The notes below the pieces were generated by a model. It had not been told where the DNA came from. It saw only the letters and a list, made by a program, of their open reading frames with translations, and did no database searches. DNA of 64,000 bases from Marivirga aurantiaca. Its GTDB lineage: Bacteria; Bacteroidota; Bacteroidia; Cytophagales; Cyclobacteriaceae. The DNA lies in assembly GCF_016679925.1 (NCBI RefSeq), contig NZ_JAEQBW010000001.1, positions 248,001 through 312,000 on the forward strand, read 5' to 3'. Positions 7,711 through 17,252 of this stretch are shown piece after piece; the stretch's first letter is position 1, and each line of letters begins with the position of its first letter. Made by a program: the position numbers and the translations under genes.

Positions 7711-8754
7711 TTATTTTTTAACAGCTTCTTTCTTTACTTTTTCTTTTTCAGCAGGTGAATCACCACTAATGATTTTCCTGATCTTGGTTTCCAGTTCTTC
7801 CATCAATTCAGGATTGTCTAAGATTAATGTTTTTACAGCATCTCTGCCTTGGCCTAATTTATTGTCCATATAAGAGAACCATGAACCTGCTTTTTTGATT
7901 ACATCAAGTTCTACGCCTAAGTCAATAATTTCACCAACTTTGGAAATACCTTGTCCGTACATGATGTCAAACTCTACTACCTTAAAAGGTGGGGCTACTT
8001 TATTTTTCACCACTTTCACTTTCACTCTGTTACCTGTGATATTATCCGGCCCTTCTTTGATACTACCAATTCTTCGAATATCTAATCTGACAGAAGCATA
8101 GAATTTTAAGGCATTACCACCAGTGGTGGTTTCCGGATTACCGAACATCACACCAATTTTTTCCCTTAGCTGATTAATAAAAATGCAGGAACAACCTGTT
8201 TTGCTAATAGCTCCAGTTAATTTTCTAAGCGCCTGTGACATTAGTCTGGCTTGTAATCCCATTTTGCTGTCACCCATTTCCCCCTCCAGTTCACCACGAG
8301 GCACCAGGGCAGCTACTGAATCTATTACTACTACATCAAGCGCGCCAGATCTAATCAAATGTTCAGCAATTTCCAAAGCCTGTTCACCATTGTCAGGCTG
8401 CGAGATCAAGAGGTTTTCAATATCTATTCCCAGTTTCTCTGCATAGGATTTATCAAAAGCATGTTCGGCATCTATAAAGGCGGCCATCCCACCCTTTTTT
8501 TGTGCTTCAGCAATGCAATGCATGGCTAAAGTTGTCTTTCCGGAAGATTCCGGGCCATAAATTTCAATTACTCTTCCGCGCGGTATACCACCTACCCCTA
8601 AGGCAATGTCCAAACCCAATGAGCCGGTAGGAATAGCAGGGATGTCAATTACTTTCTCATCACTGAGCCTCATCACAGAACCTTTTCCGTATGTTTTATC
8701 TAATTTATCAATCGTAAGCTGTAAAGCTTTTAATTTTTCGTTTTTTTCGCTCAT
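7711..8754 (-). CDS. recA: Recombinase RecA
   Basis: The 347-residue protein is full-length RecA. Walker A is GPESSGKTT near residues 66-74, Walker B is DVVVIDSV near 140, and the DNA-binding loops contain [21 protein letters not shown] and [23 protein letters not shown]. The C-terminus is lysine/glutamate-rich. It drives strand exchange and SOS self-cleavage. The gene is alone, transcribed away from 8858, with its own terminator. A TAAATTCG with an upstream TTG in the shared 103-bp gap may be its promoter. Confidence 0.98.
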   Translation of the reverse strand: MSEKNEKLKALQLTIDKLDKTYGKGSVMRLSDEKVIDIPAIPTGSLGLDIALGVGGIPRGRVIEIYGPESSGKTTLAMHCIAEAQKKGGMAAFIDAEHAFDKSYAEKLGIDIENLLISQPDNGEQALEIAEHLIRSGALDVVVIDSVAALVPRGELEGEMGDSKMGLQARLMSQALRKLTGAISKTGCSCIFINQLREKIGVMFGNPETTTGGNALKFYASVRLDIRRIGSIKEGPDNITGNRVKVKVVKNKVAPPFKVVEFDIMYGQGISKVGEIIDLGVELDVIKKAGSWFSYMDNKLGQGRDAVKTLILDNPELMEELETKIRKIISGDSPAEKEKVKKEAVKK

Positions 8755-8808
8755 AATATTTTATCTGTAGACCTAATTTGTAAATTGCCGAATCGAATTT
8801 AGCAGTAT

Positions 8809-8838
8809 TTGTGGCAATTGCCAAATGCTTTATATTTG
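8809..8838 (+). promoter_or_regulatory. Promoter of the 8858 gene
   Basis: TTG at 8809-8811, 19 bp, then TATATTTG at 8831-8838: a full match to the Bacteroidota TTG/TAnnTTTG pattern. The expected start lies ~10 bp before the ATG. GGCAATTGCC, a perfect palindrome, sits between the elements. Confidence 0.6.
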
Positions 8839-8857
8839 CTTTTTAATTTAGCCATCA

Positions 8858-9985
8858 ATGCACGTTAAAAAATCAATTATTTTAGGAGTATTTATTTTTT
8901 TAATTCCTTCTTTAAGGCTGTTCGCTCAGCTGGACAATACAGGCTTGGAACAGCCCATCGTAAAAGATACTACTCCCGAAACACCATTTAGCTTCACTTT
9001 GCGTGCTTTGGCATTCAATAAAAATAATGAATATTTCAACAAAATAGTAGAGGGATATACACTTTTTGGTTATAGGGTAACACCTGCTATCGGTTGGCAA
9101 CTGCATGAACAGGTAAAAGTGGAAGGAGGAATGTTTTTACAAAAGGATTTTGGCAACAATAAACTTACCTACGCAATTCCATACTTTTCCATTTTATATG
9201 ATTGGAATGATAGCCAGTTGTTGCTCGGCAATATCAACGGTTCTATTCACCACAGGCAGATTGAGCCACTGGAAGATTTTGAAAGACTGATGTATGATGT
9301 GCCGGAAAGTGGCATTCAATACAAATTTAATCGCCCTAAACTATTTTTGGATGCCTGGGTAAATTGGGAACGAATGATTTATAACAATTCACCTTTTGAG
9401 GAACAACTTTCCGGAGGGCTGGTGAGTATTTATGAATTATATAATATGGAAAGAAAAGCCTTTAAATTACATTACCAATTTAAAGGCTATCATAAAGCAG
9501 GACAGATTGATACCATTACTACAGATCCATTGATTATTAGATATAATAATTCTTTTGGAATGTCATTTGATGAAAAGTGGCAGCATCCTTTTTTTCATGG
9601 ATACGAATTGGAAGGACATTTCCTACATTTTTTCGATGATTCAAAAGCGTTTGAATTACCTTACAAACAAGGTTATGGTTACTATTTAAATGGAATGATT
9701 GAAACCAAAATAGGGGATTTTATGCTGAGTTATTGGTATGGCGACCATTTTCATTCCTACAAAGGAGGAAGGATTTATCAATCTTTCACTACCAACAACG
9801 GCTCCAGGAGGTTTGAGGATGTGAGGCAATTACTTATACTACGCGTGATGAATGAATTCAATATTGGGAAATCATCCACGTTATTATTGAGGTTTGAACC
9901 TTATTGGGATATAGAAAACCGTCAATTTGAATTCTCTCACGCCATTTATTTTAATATTTTCAAGACTATTCCTATCACAAAATAA
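8858..9985 (+). CDS. Probable outer-membrane barrel protein, function unknown
   Basis: A Sec signal peptide (IILGVFIFLIPSLRLFAQ) precedes 355 residues rich in aromatic residues and alternating strands (VKVEGGMFLQKDFGNNKLTYAIPYFSILYDW...), ending in ...SHAIYFNIFKT. This looks like a beta-barrel or an exported beta-rich protein. The name is structural only. It is followed nine bp later by the peptidase gene, so both are probably one operon. Confidence 0.65.
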   Translation: MHVKKSIILGVFIFLIPSLRLFAQLDNTGLEQPIVKDTTPETPFSFTLRALAFNKNNEYFNKIVEGYTLFGYRVTPAIGWQLHEQVKVEGGMFLQKDFGNNKLTYAIPYFSILYDWNDSQLLLGNINGSIHHRQIEPLEDFERLMYDVPESGIQYKFNRPKLFLDAWVNWERMIYNNSPFEEQLSGGLVSIYELYNMERKAFKLHYQFKGYHKAGQIDTITTDPLIIRYNNSFGMSFDEKWQHPFFHGYELEGHFLHFFDDSKAFELPYKQGYGYYLNGMIETKIGDFMLSYWYGDHFHSYKGGRIYQSFTTNNGSRRFEDVRQLLILRVMNEFNIGKSSTLLLRFEPYWDIENRQFEFSHAIYFNIFKTIPITK

Positions 9986-9993
9986 GAAGGTTG

Positions 9994-11028
9994 ATGAAGA
10001 CGAAGTTTAGATATATTTTGGGCATTTTTCTTTTAATCATGACCTTAGTAATAATAGCTAAATGGGATTTAATAGCTTATGGGTTGATGCAGGCTAAAGG
10101 GCAGTGGAAAGTGATCAATGAAGCTGAACCATTAAACTTTTACCTGAATGACAAAGCTGTTCCTGATTCAGTTAAATATAAGATTCACTTAGTAAATGAT
10201 ATAAAAAACTATGCTAAACAATACCTGGAAATGCCTGTTGAGGGTCAATATGATAAAATGTTTGATCAGAAGGGGAAGGATATTCTTTGGGTAATTACAG
10301 CTTCCCTACCTTATAAGCTTGAAAGCTATCATTGGGAATTTCCTTTTCTGGGTAAGGTGGAGTATAAAGGGTTCTTTGATGAAGCAAAAGCCCTTCATTT
10401 AAAAAAAGAGTTACAAGCCAAAGGTTATGATGTAAGGATGAGACCAGTTTCCGCATGGTCTACATTAGGCTGGTTAAACGATCCTTTATTAAGTAAGGTG
10501 CTGGAAAGCCCTGAAGGGAGGTTAGCAGAACTCATTATACATGAACTTACACATGATGTGGTTTATATAAAGGATAGTGTGGACTTCAATGAAAATCTGG
10601 CCACCTTTATTGGCAGAAAAGGTGCGGAAGGATTTTTACAACATCATTTCCCTAATGATAGTAGTTATCTGTTAAAGTACAAAAAGAGATCAGCCGATAA
10701 ACTATTATTGGATAATTTTGTAAGGGATTGGCTACCCAAATTCAGAAAAATTTATCAGGAGATTAAACATGTACCTACTGTTCAAAAGGAGCAACTCAAA
10801 TATGAAATATTTGAAAAATTCAAGAATGACTTAAAACAAATTAATTTTTCCAATCCCAACTATGCTACATCGATTGTAAATAATAATGAGCTCAATAATG
10901 CTCATTTATTATCCTATAAAAGGTACACTGGCACCCAGGCGGTATTGGAGATCGAATTTGAAGAGAAGCATCATTCCGACCTTAAAACCATGCTTAATTA
11001 TTATAAAAACAACTTTAAATCACTTTAA
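9994..11028 (+). CDS. Putative secreted aminopeptidase (PF10023 type)
   Basis: One N-terminal membrane helix (YILGIFLLIMTLVIIAKWDL) anchors a domain with the zinc motif HELTH near residue 184 and the downstream ENLATFIGRKGAEGFL, as in the DUF2265/PF10023 putative aminopeptidases. The third ligand is probably the Glu of FNENLATF. ATG 9994 is preferred over the TTG at 9991 because the AAGAAGG just before leaves no spacing for the TTG. The active site faces outward. Substrate unknown. Confidence 0.8.
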   Translation: MKTKFRYILGIFLLIMTLVIIAKWDLIAYGLMQAKGQWKVINEAEPLNFYLNDKAVPDSVKYKIHLVNDIKNYAKQYLEMPVEGQYDKMFDQKGKDILWVITASLPYKLESYHWEFPFLGKVEYKGFFDEAKALHLKKELQAKGYDVRMRPVSAWSTLGWLNDPLLSKVLESPEGRLAELIIHELTHDVVYIKDSVDFNENLATFIGRKGAEGFLQHHFPNDSSYLLKYKKRSADKLLLDNFVRDWLPKFRKIYQEIKHVPTVQKEQLKYEIFEKFKNDLKQINFSNPNYATSIVNNNELNNAHLLSYKRYTGTQAVLEIEFEEKHHSDLKTMLNYYKNNFKSL

Positions 11029-11138
11029 GCTTGTTGTTAAAATATTTCCTTCATATTAATAAATTGTTAATAAGGAATTTATGGCTTAAATTATAAATAT
11101 TTTTAGCGAGTTTTATGCTAACAAAACTGAAGATAACT

Positions 11139-11828
11139 ATGGGAAACAAGCAGAATCTGAAAGTGCTTGTCGTGGATGATGAAGCTGATATTCTGGAACT
11201 ACTGGAATATAACCTTCAAAAAGAAGGTTATGAAGTGAAAACAGCAAATGACGGCAGAAAAGGAGTTGAAATAGCCAGGGATTTTCAGCCACAATTAGTG
11301 CTTCTGGACATTATGATGCCTAATCAGGACGGAGTGGAAACTTGTCGTCAATTACGTGACTTGCCTGAAACGGCCAATTCTTTTATTATTTTCCTTACAG
11401 CTCGTTCTGAGGAATATTCTGAAGTAGCTGCTTTTGAAAATGGTGCGGATGATTATATTACCAAGCCCATTAAGCCACGAGCCTTAATGAGTCGCATCAA
11501 TGCTTTTTTCAGAAGAGATGTGAAAAAGAAAAAGGACAACAATAAAATTTCGGTTGGCAGCCTTACCATTGACAGAACTAGTTACACCGTGACCATAGAT
11601 GGAAAGCAGATCACATTGCCCAAAAAAGAGTTTGAACTTTTGTTTTTTCTTGCCCAGAATCCTAATAAGGTATTCAATAGGGATGATTTGTTGCAAAATA
11701 TCTGGGGATCAGATGTATATGTTTTAGCCCGTACGGTGGATGTGCATGTGAGAAAAGTAAGGGAGAAAGTTGGGGAAGGTTATATTACTACGGTGAAAGG
11801 AGTTGGCTATAAATTCGATTTGCTTTAA
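11139..11828 (+). CDS. OmpR/PhoB-family response regulator
   Basis: The receiver domain starts LKVLVVDDEADILELL; the phospho-acceptor is in VLLDIMMPNQDG (Asp ~53 from this start) and the lysine switch in DDYITKPIKPRAL. The C-terminal winged helix ends VDVHVRKVREKVGEGYITTVKGVGYKF, typical of PhoB/OmpR. An in-frame ATG at 11115 would add eight residues; the later ATG gives the usual length. It pairs with the histidine kinase that follows 111 bp later, as in PhoB-PhoR of Bacteroidota. Confidence 0.92.
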   Translation: MGNKQNLKVLVVDDEADILELLEYNLQKEGYEVKTANDGRKGVEIARDFQPQLVLLDIMMPNQDGVETCRQLRDLPETANSFIIFLTARSEEYSEVAAFENGADDYITKPIKPRALMSRINAFFRRDVKKKKDNNKISVGSLTIDRTSYTVTIDGKQITLPKKEFELLFFLAQNPNKVFNRDDLLQNIWGSDVYVLARTVDVHVRKVREKVGEGYITTVKGVGYKFDLL

Positions 11829-11939
11829 TTATATTTGCACTCAAAGTTTGGCTGGTAATATTTTGTTCAGTTCCGAAAACACTTTTCCGGGTACTGATAA
11901 CTTGCCATTACTAATCGACCTTAGGTTCATATAAGTATT

Positions 11940-13022
11940 ATGTTTTTTAATTCAAGGGGCGTTTCCGTATTACTGGCACTGTCGATTTCCATCGTCACAA
12001 CTGCTTTTTTGAGCTTGTTGGAAAATATCTCCGATGTTGCCCTTTTGCTTACTTTTATCCTTTCAGGTACTAGTTCTTATTTGTTGATTTCAATTGTTTT
12101 GGAATTTATCTTCTTTAAGGAAATCAATAGGATCTATGATGTGTTCAACAAGTTGGGCGAGAAGGACTATTCGTTTGTGGAGGAACTGGAAGAGAAAAAG
12201 ACATTGAATCCCCTGAAAAAAATCAATCAGGAGATATTTTCCTATGCCGCCATAAAACAGCAGGAAATAGAAGAACTTAAAAGAATGGCCGCTTACAGAA
12301 GGGAATTCCTGGCGGATGTCTCGCATGAATTAAAAACCCCTATCTTTGCAGCTCAGGGATTTGTGTATACTTTGCTTGATGGCGCAGTGAAAGACAAAGC
12401 AGTGAGGGGGAAGTTCTTGAAAAAGGCAGCTAAAAGCCTTGATGGCTTGGAAATGCTGGTGAATGATTTGCTTACCCTCTCTCATATTGAGGCAGGAGAA
12501 ATCAAAATGCATTTTGAATCATTTAGCCTGATGGATTTAATGCAGGATGTTTTCGAGCAGTTTGAAGGAAAGGCAGATAAGAAAAGCATCGATTTACAAT
12601 TTGATAAAACCTATGAGGATGAAATTAAAGTATATGCTGACTATCACAGGATTTATCAGGTAATGTTGAATTTGATTTCCAATGCTATCAAGTACTCCGA
12701 GGAAAATACCAAAGTAGTTGTAGGTTTTGAAATCAGGAGCAATGAAGTAGAGGTTTCGGTACGCGATCATGGTACTGGCATTTCACCCGATCATATTAAA
12801 AGAATATTTGAAAGGTTTTATAGAATTGACAAAAGCAGATCTAAAGATAGGGGAGGTACAGGTTTAGGTTTGGCAATTGTAAAACATATCATTGAAGCCC
12901 ATGGCTCATCCGTTTCAGTGACGAGTTCATTGGGAAAAGGCTCTACATTTAGTTTTAAACTTCCAAGGAAGATGCAAGGAAAAAACAAACCACTACCATC
13001 CGTTAGTAAGCCTTTAGCGTAA
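11940..13022 (+). CDS. Membrane sensor histidine kinase (PhoR-like)
   Basis: Two hydrophobic helices near residues 5-25 and 32-58 precede a short linker and the kinase core. The H-box is FLADVSHELKTPIFAAQGF (His ~129). The N box is QVMLNLISNAIKYSEENTK, G1 is VRDHGTGISPDHIKRIFERFYR, and G2 is RGGTGLGLAIVKHII. There is hardly any periplasmic sensor region, as in PhoR. It presumably phosphorylates the regulator encoded just upstream. The signal (phosphate?) is inferred from family likeness only. Confidence 0.92.
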   Translation: MFFNSRGVSVLLALSISIVTTAFLSLLENISDVALLLTFILSGTSSYLLISIVLEFIFFKEINRIYDVFNKLGEKDYSFVEELEEKKTLNPLKKINQEIFSYAAIKQQEIEELKRMAAYRREFLADVSHELKTPIFAAQGFVYTLLDGAVKDKAVRGKFLKKAAKSLDGLEMLVNDLLTLSHIEAGEIKMHFESFSLMDLMQDVFEQFEGKADKKSIDLQFDKTYEDEIKVYADYHRIYQVMLNLISNAIKYSEENTKVVVGFEIRSNEVEVSVRDHGTGISPDHIKRIFERFYRIDKSRSKDRGGTGLGLAIVKHIIEAHGSSVSVTSSLGKGSTFSFKLPRKMQGKNKPLPSVSKPLA

Positions 13023-13051
13023 GTGTTAATAAAAAGGAATTCAATAACAAC

Positions 13052-13768
13052 ATGTACATTAATACATTAAAAAGCCTGATTCTGGATGAATCAGAAGATT
13101 ACATTTTCATTAATAAACCACCGTTCTTTTCCACCCTATCCGATAGGTACGATTCGATTACCATATTATCGCTTACAAAAGAATATTGTTCTGATGCTCA
13201 AATTTGCCACAGACTGGATAAAGAGACATCCGGGATATTATTAATTGCCAAAAATCCTGAGGCTTACAGAAATGCAGCTATACAGTTTGAGAAAAGGAAG
13301 ATTACCAAAAAATACCACGCTATTGCTGATGGAATCCATGATTTTAAGGAAGAAATAGTTGATTTGCCATTACACCTTACTTCATCGGGCTTTGTAAAAG
13401 TTTCTCATAAAAAGGGTAAAACAGCGAAGACTATTTTTAACACAGTGGAAGCATATAAAAAGCACACTTTGGTAGAATGCTTGCCCGAATCCGGCAGAAT
13501 GCATCAAATAAGAGTGCATTTAGCTGCTTTAAAAGCCTCTATTTCAGGCGATGAAGCCTATGGAGGAAAGCCACTGATGCTTTCCGAATTCAAGAAAAAA
13601 TACCACACCAGCAAAGATGAGGAAGAGCAACCTATCATGAAGCGTTTTGCACTACATGCCTTGCAGTTGGGATTGACAGACCTTTCGGGAAATTTTATTG
13701 TTCGGGATGCTCCTTACCCTAAAGACTTTGCAGTGGCGGTGAAGCAACTGGAGAAAAACAAAAGTTAG
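13052..13768 (+). CDS. RluA-family RNA pseudouridine synthase
   Basis: The 238-residue protein has the catalytic block CHRLDKETSGILLIAKN (Asp ~54) and the C-terminal ESGRMHQIRVHLAALKASISGDEAYGG. There is no N-terminal S4 domain, so it is a short RluA-type enzyme for rRNA or tRNA. It starts 29 bp after the kinase gene and may share its message. The exact target uridine cannot be told. Confidence 0.9.
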   Translation: MYINTLKSLILDESEDYIFINKPPFFSTLSDRYDSITILSLTKEYCSDAQICHRLDKETSGILLIAKNPEAYRNAAIQFEKRKITKKYHAIADGIHDFKEEIVDLPLHLTSSGFVKVSHKKGKTAKTIFNTVEAYKKHTLVECLPESGRMHQIRVHLAALKASISGDEAYGGKPLMLSEFKKKYHTSKDEEEQPIMKRFALHALQLGLTDLSGNFIVRDAPYPKDFAVAVKQLEKNKS

Positions 13769-13900
13769 GAAGCAGAATTTAAGAAGGTGAAGCTTTTATT
13801 TTATGGACCCATAAGATAATCAGCAATTGTCCTTTGTTTTTAATGAGGTGGGAGCAGAGAGCTTCAATCGGGAGCTCGTGAGTTTGAATTGTTGATATTT

Positions 13901-13925
13901 AACACTCTTTTTTCTAAAGAGTGTT
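13901..13925. terminator. Perfect hairpin between rluA-type gene and rplM
   Basis: AACACTCTTT (13901-13910) and AAAGAGTGTT (13916-13925) form a perfect 10-bp stem with a 5-nt loop. It may end transcription from the left, but there is no T tract beyond the stem, and its right arm overlaps the TTG of the rplM promoter, so it could also be an operator. Confidence 0.5.
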
Positions 13926-13954
13926 GCATTTAAATTATTAAGAATCTATCTTTG
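13924..13954 (+). promoter_or_regulatory. Promoter of the rplM-rpsI-rpsB genes
   Basis: TTG at 13924-13926, 20 bp, and TATCTTTG at 13947-13954 match the Bacteroidota housekeeping promoter fully. Transcription would start near 13960 and leave a leader of about 90 nt before the GTG at 14051. Confidence 0.7.
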
Positions 13955-14050
13955 TGTCCCATTTAGAGGGAAGTATGCCTTGTTGAATATTGCATGCAGT
14001 TCTAAATGGCTTATTTACAAGAAGTTAAGAACAATCAAAAAGAAAAAATA

Positions 14051-14494
14051 GTGGATACGCTTAGTTACAAAACCATCTCGGCAAATAACGCTACTGTAAA
14101 CAAAGACTGGATTGTAGTAGATGCAGCTGGAAAAGTTTTAGGTAGATTTGCAAGTGATGTAGCAAAATTAATCCGAGGAAAACATAAGCCCGGCTATACT
14201 CCTAATGTAGATTGCGGGGATAATGTGATTATCATCAATGCTGATAAGATCATTTTGACCGGTAAGAAATGGGATGACCGTGTTTACCAAAGATATACAG
14301 GCTATCCGGGTGGACAGCGTGATACGACTCCTCGTCAGTTGAAAGCAAAATCTTCTACTTTATTGGTAGAAAGATCTGTAAGAGGTATGTTACCTAAAAA
14401 CAGATTAGGTAGGGAATTATTCAGAAACCTTTATGTATATGAAGGCGCTGAGCACCAACACGAAGCACAAAAACCAACAATTAAAGAAATCTAA
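14051..14494 (+). CDS. rplM: 50S ribosomal protein L13
   Basis: The protein reads VDTLSYKTISANNATVNKDW, then VVDAAGKVLGRFAS and KHKPGYTPNVDCGDNVIIINA, all L13 hallmarks, and ends with the usual YEGAEHQHEAQKP tail. I chose GTG 14051, which gives the family's usual 147 residues beginning at DTLSYKT; an ATG at 14006 would add 15 unrelated residues. First gene of the rplM-rpsI-rpsB run; L13 binds early to 23S rRNA. Confidence 0.95.
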   Translation: MDTLSYKTISANNATVNKDWIVVDAAGKVLGRFASDVAKLIRGKHKPGYTPNVDCGDNVIIINADKIILTGKKWDDRVYQRYTGYPGGQRDTTPRQLKAKSSTLLVERSVRGMLPKNRLGRELFRNLYVYEGAEHQHEAQKPTIKEI

Positions 14495-14505
14495 AAATAT
14501 AATAG

Positions 14506-14892
14506 ATGGAAGTTATAAATACCATTGGTAGAAGAAAAACATCTGTTGCTCGTTTGTTTTTACAGGCAGGCAAAGGAAATATCACAGTCAACACTAAAGA
14601 CTTCAAAGTTTATTTCCCTACTGAAATTTTACAAGCAATTGTACAACAACCTTTAGTAACATCTGGAACTGAAGGAACTTTTGATTTAAAAATCAATGTA
14701 GATGGTGGTGGTACTGCCGGACAAGCTGAAGCTATTCGTTTGGCTATCTCTCGCGCTTTGTGTGAGGTTGATCCTGAAAACCGACCTGCCTTGAAAAAAG
14801 AAGGATTCCTTACAAGAGATCCAAGAATGGTGGAACGTAAGAAATACGGTAGAAGAAAAGCGAGGAAGAAATTCCAGTTTAGTAAACGTTAA
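14506..14892 (+). CDS. rpsI: 30S ribosomal protein S9
   Basis: The 128-residue S9 begins MEVINTIGRRKTSVARLFL and ends RKKYGRRKARKKFQFSKR, the basic tail that reaches the P-site tRNA. GGGTAGQAEAIRLAISRALC is the conserved core. It follows rplM by 11 bp, the universal rplM-rpsI pair. Confidence 0.98.
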   Translation: MEVINTIGRRKTSVARLFLQAGKGNITVNTKDFKVYFPTEILQAIVQQPLVTSGTEGTFDLKINVDGGGTAGQAEAIRLAISRALCEVDPENRPALKKEGFLTRDPRMVERKKYGRRKARKKFQFSKR

Positions 14893-14922
14893 TCAATATA
14901 TATCTTTTAAATATAAATTTCT

Positions 14923-15699
14923 ATGGCAAAGCTGGAGTATAAAGACTTACTGGAGGCTGGTGTGCATTTCGGACACTTAACAAGAAAATGGGATCCAAAA
15001 ATGGCCCCATACATTTTCATGGAGCGTAATGGCATCCATATTATTGACCTGAACAAAACCCTCGCTGCATTGGATGAGGCTTGTCATGCCATCAAACAGC
15101 ATGTGAGATCAGGTAAAAAGGTAATGTTTGTAGCCACTAAAAAACAAGCACAGGATATCGTGCAGGAAGAGGCTAAAAGATTGAATATGCCTTATGTGAC
15201 TGACAGATGGTTAGGCGGAATGATGACTAACTTCGCTACTATTCGTAAGTCATTGAAAAAATTGTCTGGTATTGATAAGCTTATGAAAGAAGAAGCATAT
15301 CTTAACCTGGCAAAAAGGGAGCGTTTAATGATTCAGCGTGAGCGTGAAAAATTAGAGCGTATCCTTGGTGGTATTACTGAGTTAAATCGTTTACCATCAG
15401 CATTATTTGTTGTGGATATTAAAAGAGAGCACATTGCTATCAAAGAAGCGCAAAAATTGAACATACCTGTTTTTGCAATGGTGGATACCAATTCTGATCC
15501 TACACAAGTTGATTATCCTATTCCAGCCAATGATGATGCATGGAAATCTATCAGCATTATCTTGAAAACTTTCGGTAAAGCAATTGAAGAAGGTTTGATG
15601 GAAAGAAAAGCGGAGAAAGACGATGCTAAAATGAAACAAGCAGAAGATGAGAAGAAGGCAGTAGACACTAAAGAGGAGTCCAAAGCATCTGCTGAATAA
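14923..15699 (+). CDS. rpsB: 30S ribosomal protein S2
   Basis: The 258-residue S2 begins with the conserved EAGVHFGHLTRKWDPKM and contains FVATKKQAQDIVQEEA and DRWLGGMMTNFATIRKS. The last ~35 residues are a charged Lys/Glu tail common in Bacteroidota S2. It follows rpsI by 30 bp and is followed by a terminator, then tsf. Confidence 0.98.
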   Translation: MAKLEYKDLLEAGVHFGHLTRKWDPKMAPYIFMERNGIHIIDLNKTLAALDEACHAIKQHVRSGKKVMFVATKKQAQDIVQEEAKRLNMPYVTDRWLGGMMTNFATIRKSLKKLSGIDKLMKEEAYLNLAKRERLMIQREREKLERILGGITELNRLPSALFVVDIKREHIAIKEAQKLNIPVFAMVDTNSDPTQVDYPIPANDDAWKSISIILKTFGKAIEEGLMERKAEKDDAKMKQAEDEKKAVDTKEESKASAE

Positions 15700-15732
15700 T
15701 TATCTCATAATTTTTAATATTGAGTATAATAA

Positions 15733-15773
15733 AAATTGAACATTGGGCTAGCTTCGATGTTCAATTTTTTTTT
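15733..15773 (+). terminator. Intrinsic terminator after rpsB
   Basis: AAATTGAACAT (15733-15743) pairs with ATGTTCAATTT (15756-15766) and runs into a tract of T. It separates rpsB from tsf, so tsf may be partly uncoupled or may rely on read-through. Confidence 0.85.
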
Positions 15774-15832
15774 ACACACAACCTTTTCAAGAGTATTTAA
15801 TCAAAATATTTAACCATTAAAATTTATCAAGC

Positions 15833-16663
15833 ATGGCTATTACAGCACAAGAAGTAAATAAGCTTAGAAAAATGACAGGTGCCGGAATGATGGACTGTAA
15901 AAAGGCACTTGTTGAAGCCGATGGTGACTTCGACAAAGCAATTGAGAACCTTAGAAAAAAAGGACAAAAACTATCTGAGAAGAGAGCCGATAGAGAAACT
16001 ACTGAAGGAACTATCTTTATCAAAACCAACGCAGACGAAACTGAAGCGTTCCTGATCTCTCTTACTTGCGAAACAGATTTCGTAGCTAAGAATGAAGATT
16101 TCCAGAAAATGGGAAATACTATCATTAATTTAGTAACTGAACATAAACCTGCTGATTTGGATGCTTTAAAAGCATTGCCATTGGACGGACTTACTGTTCA
16201 GGAAAAATTAGTTGAGTTGATTGGTAAAATAGGTGAGAAATTAGAGATCAGCGATTATGAAAAAATCTCTGGAGAAAAAGTGGTTTCTTATGTACATGCA
16301 GGGAGCAAACTAGGTGTATTAGTAGCCTTGAAAAACACTGGTTCTTCTGATGCAAATGCTGTGGGCCGTGATGTTGCTATGCAAATTGCTGCTATGAATC
16401 CTGTAGCTTTGGATAAAGATGGTGTTGATTCTTCCATCATTGAAAAAGAAATTGAAATAGGCAAGGAAACGGCTCGTCAGGAAGGTAAACCTGAAGAAAT
16501 GTTGGAAAAAATTGCTCAGGGTAAATTGAACAAATTCTTCAAAGAAAATACTTTATTGAGCCAGGCATTTGTTAAAGACAATAAGTTAACCATTGCGCAA
16601 TATCTTGATAGCGCCAACAAAGGTATGACAGTTTCTGAATTTAAAAGAGTAGCCATTGGTTAA
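15833..16663 (+). CDS. tsf: Elongation factor Ts
   Basis: The N-terminal UBA-like part has VNKLRKMTGAGMMDCKKALV and the core has TCETDFVAKNEDFQKMG, which carries the Asp-Phe finger that opens the EF-Tu nucleotide site. The 276-residue length is normal. rpsB-tsf order is widely conserved. It releases GDP from EF-Tu in the cytoplasm. Confidence 0.98.
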   Translation: MAITAQEVNKLRKMTGAGMMDCKKALVEADGDFDKAIENLRKKGQKLSEKRADRETTEGTIFIKTNADETEAFLISLTCETDFVAKNEDFQKMGNTIINLVTEHKPADLDALKALPLDGLTVQEKLVELIGKIGEKLEISDYEKISGEKVVSYVHAGSKLGVLVALKNTGSSDANAVGRDVAMQIAAMNPVALDKDGVDSSIIEKEIEIGKETARQEGKPEEMLEKIAQGKLNKFFKENTLLSQAFVKDNKLTIAQYLDSANKGMTVSEFKRVAIG

Positions 16664-16685
16664 TTTTTATTTATAATAGTTTGTT

Positions 16686-16711
16686 AAAGGCTCCAAATGG
16701 AGCCTTTTTTT
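16686..16711 (+). terminator. Intrinsic terminator of tsf
   Basis: AAAGGCTCC and GGAGCCTTT pair over a 4-nt loop (AAAT) and are followed by TTTT. Confidence 0.92.
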
Positions 16712-17252
16712 ATGCGTTTTGTTTTTCTCATTTAAAATTTATTCTTTGTTTAGCTTTATTGCTATTACTGGTCATTGCGAGCATGCTATTCCGTGCTAGC
16801 GGAATTCATGTGAAGCAATCTGTCGGCTATAGACAACATCCTTAGACTAGTCCAACGGAAACCCATTTAAAATTTAATAGTTAGGTGTGGGGCAGGCCAT
16901 AGTTGAGATCTCTCGCATTGGAAGCTCATTTCCATTCAGTTGCCTATGTTTTCAATTATCAGCTAAGTATCATCTTCGTTACCCTTCATAAGATTGCTTC
17001 AGCGCTTTATTGTTTATACTGGGCTATAGAATTTAGAGTAAGTGGCTTCGTAATAACCATTATAATAGTATCAGTTTTATTTTTATCAGTTTTAATTATA
17101 TCAGCATATATGCCCCACCCAATCCTCCCCGAAGGAGAGGGGATTCGCTCTCGGGAAACTATAATTTTTTAGGTCAAAAGATTGATTAAAATGATTGCAG
17201 TATTATAAAATCCAGCTAATGCCTTTAGATCCACAGTTCCGTACTGAAGCAA
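16712..17252. other. Gene-free stretch holding dispersed repeats
   Basis: At 16770-16824 is a GTCATTGCGAG...GAAGCAATCTGT block, a dispersed palindromic type seen in many genomes. At 17108-17155 is a CCCACCCAATCCTCCCCGAA...GGAGAGGGGATTCGC block like those at 6710-6900. An 89-codon open frame at 16903-17172 has no coding look. Confidence 0.55.

Noticed and set aside
14006-14050. ATG start for L13 at 14006
   Set aside because: It adds 15 residues not seen in the family; GTG 14051 gives the usual 147.
16903-17172. 89-codon frame after tsf
   Set aside because: It runs through dispersed repeat sequence (MPHPILPEGEG part) and has no start signal or family.
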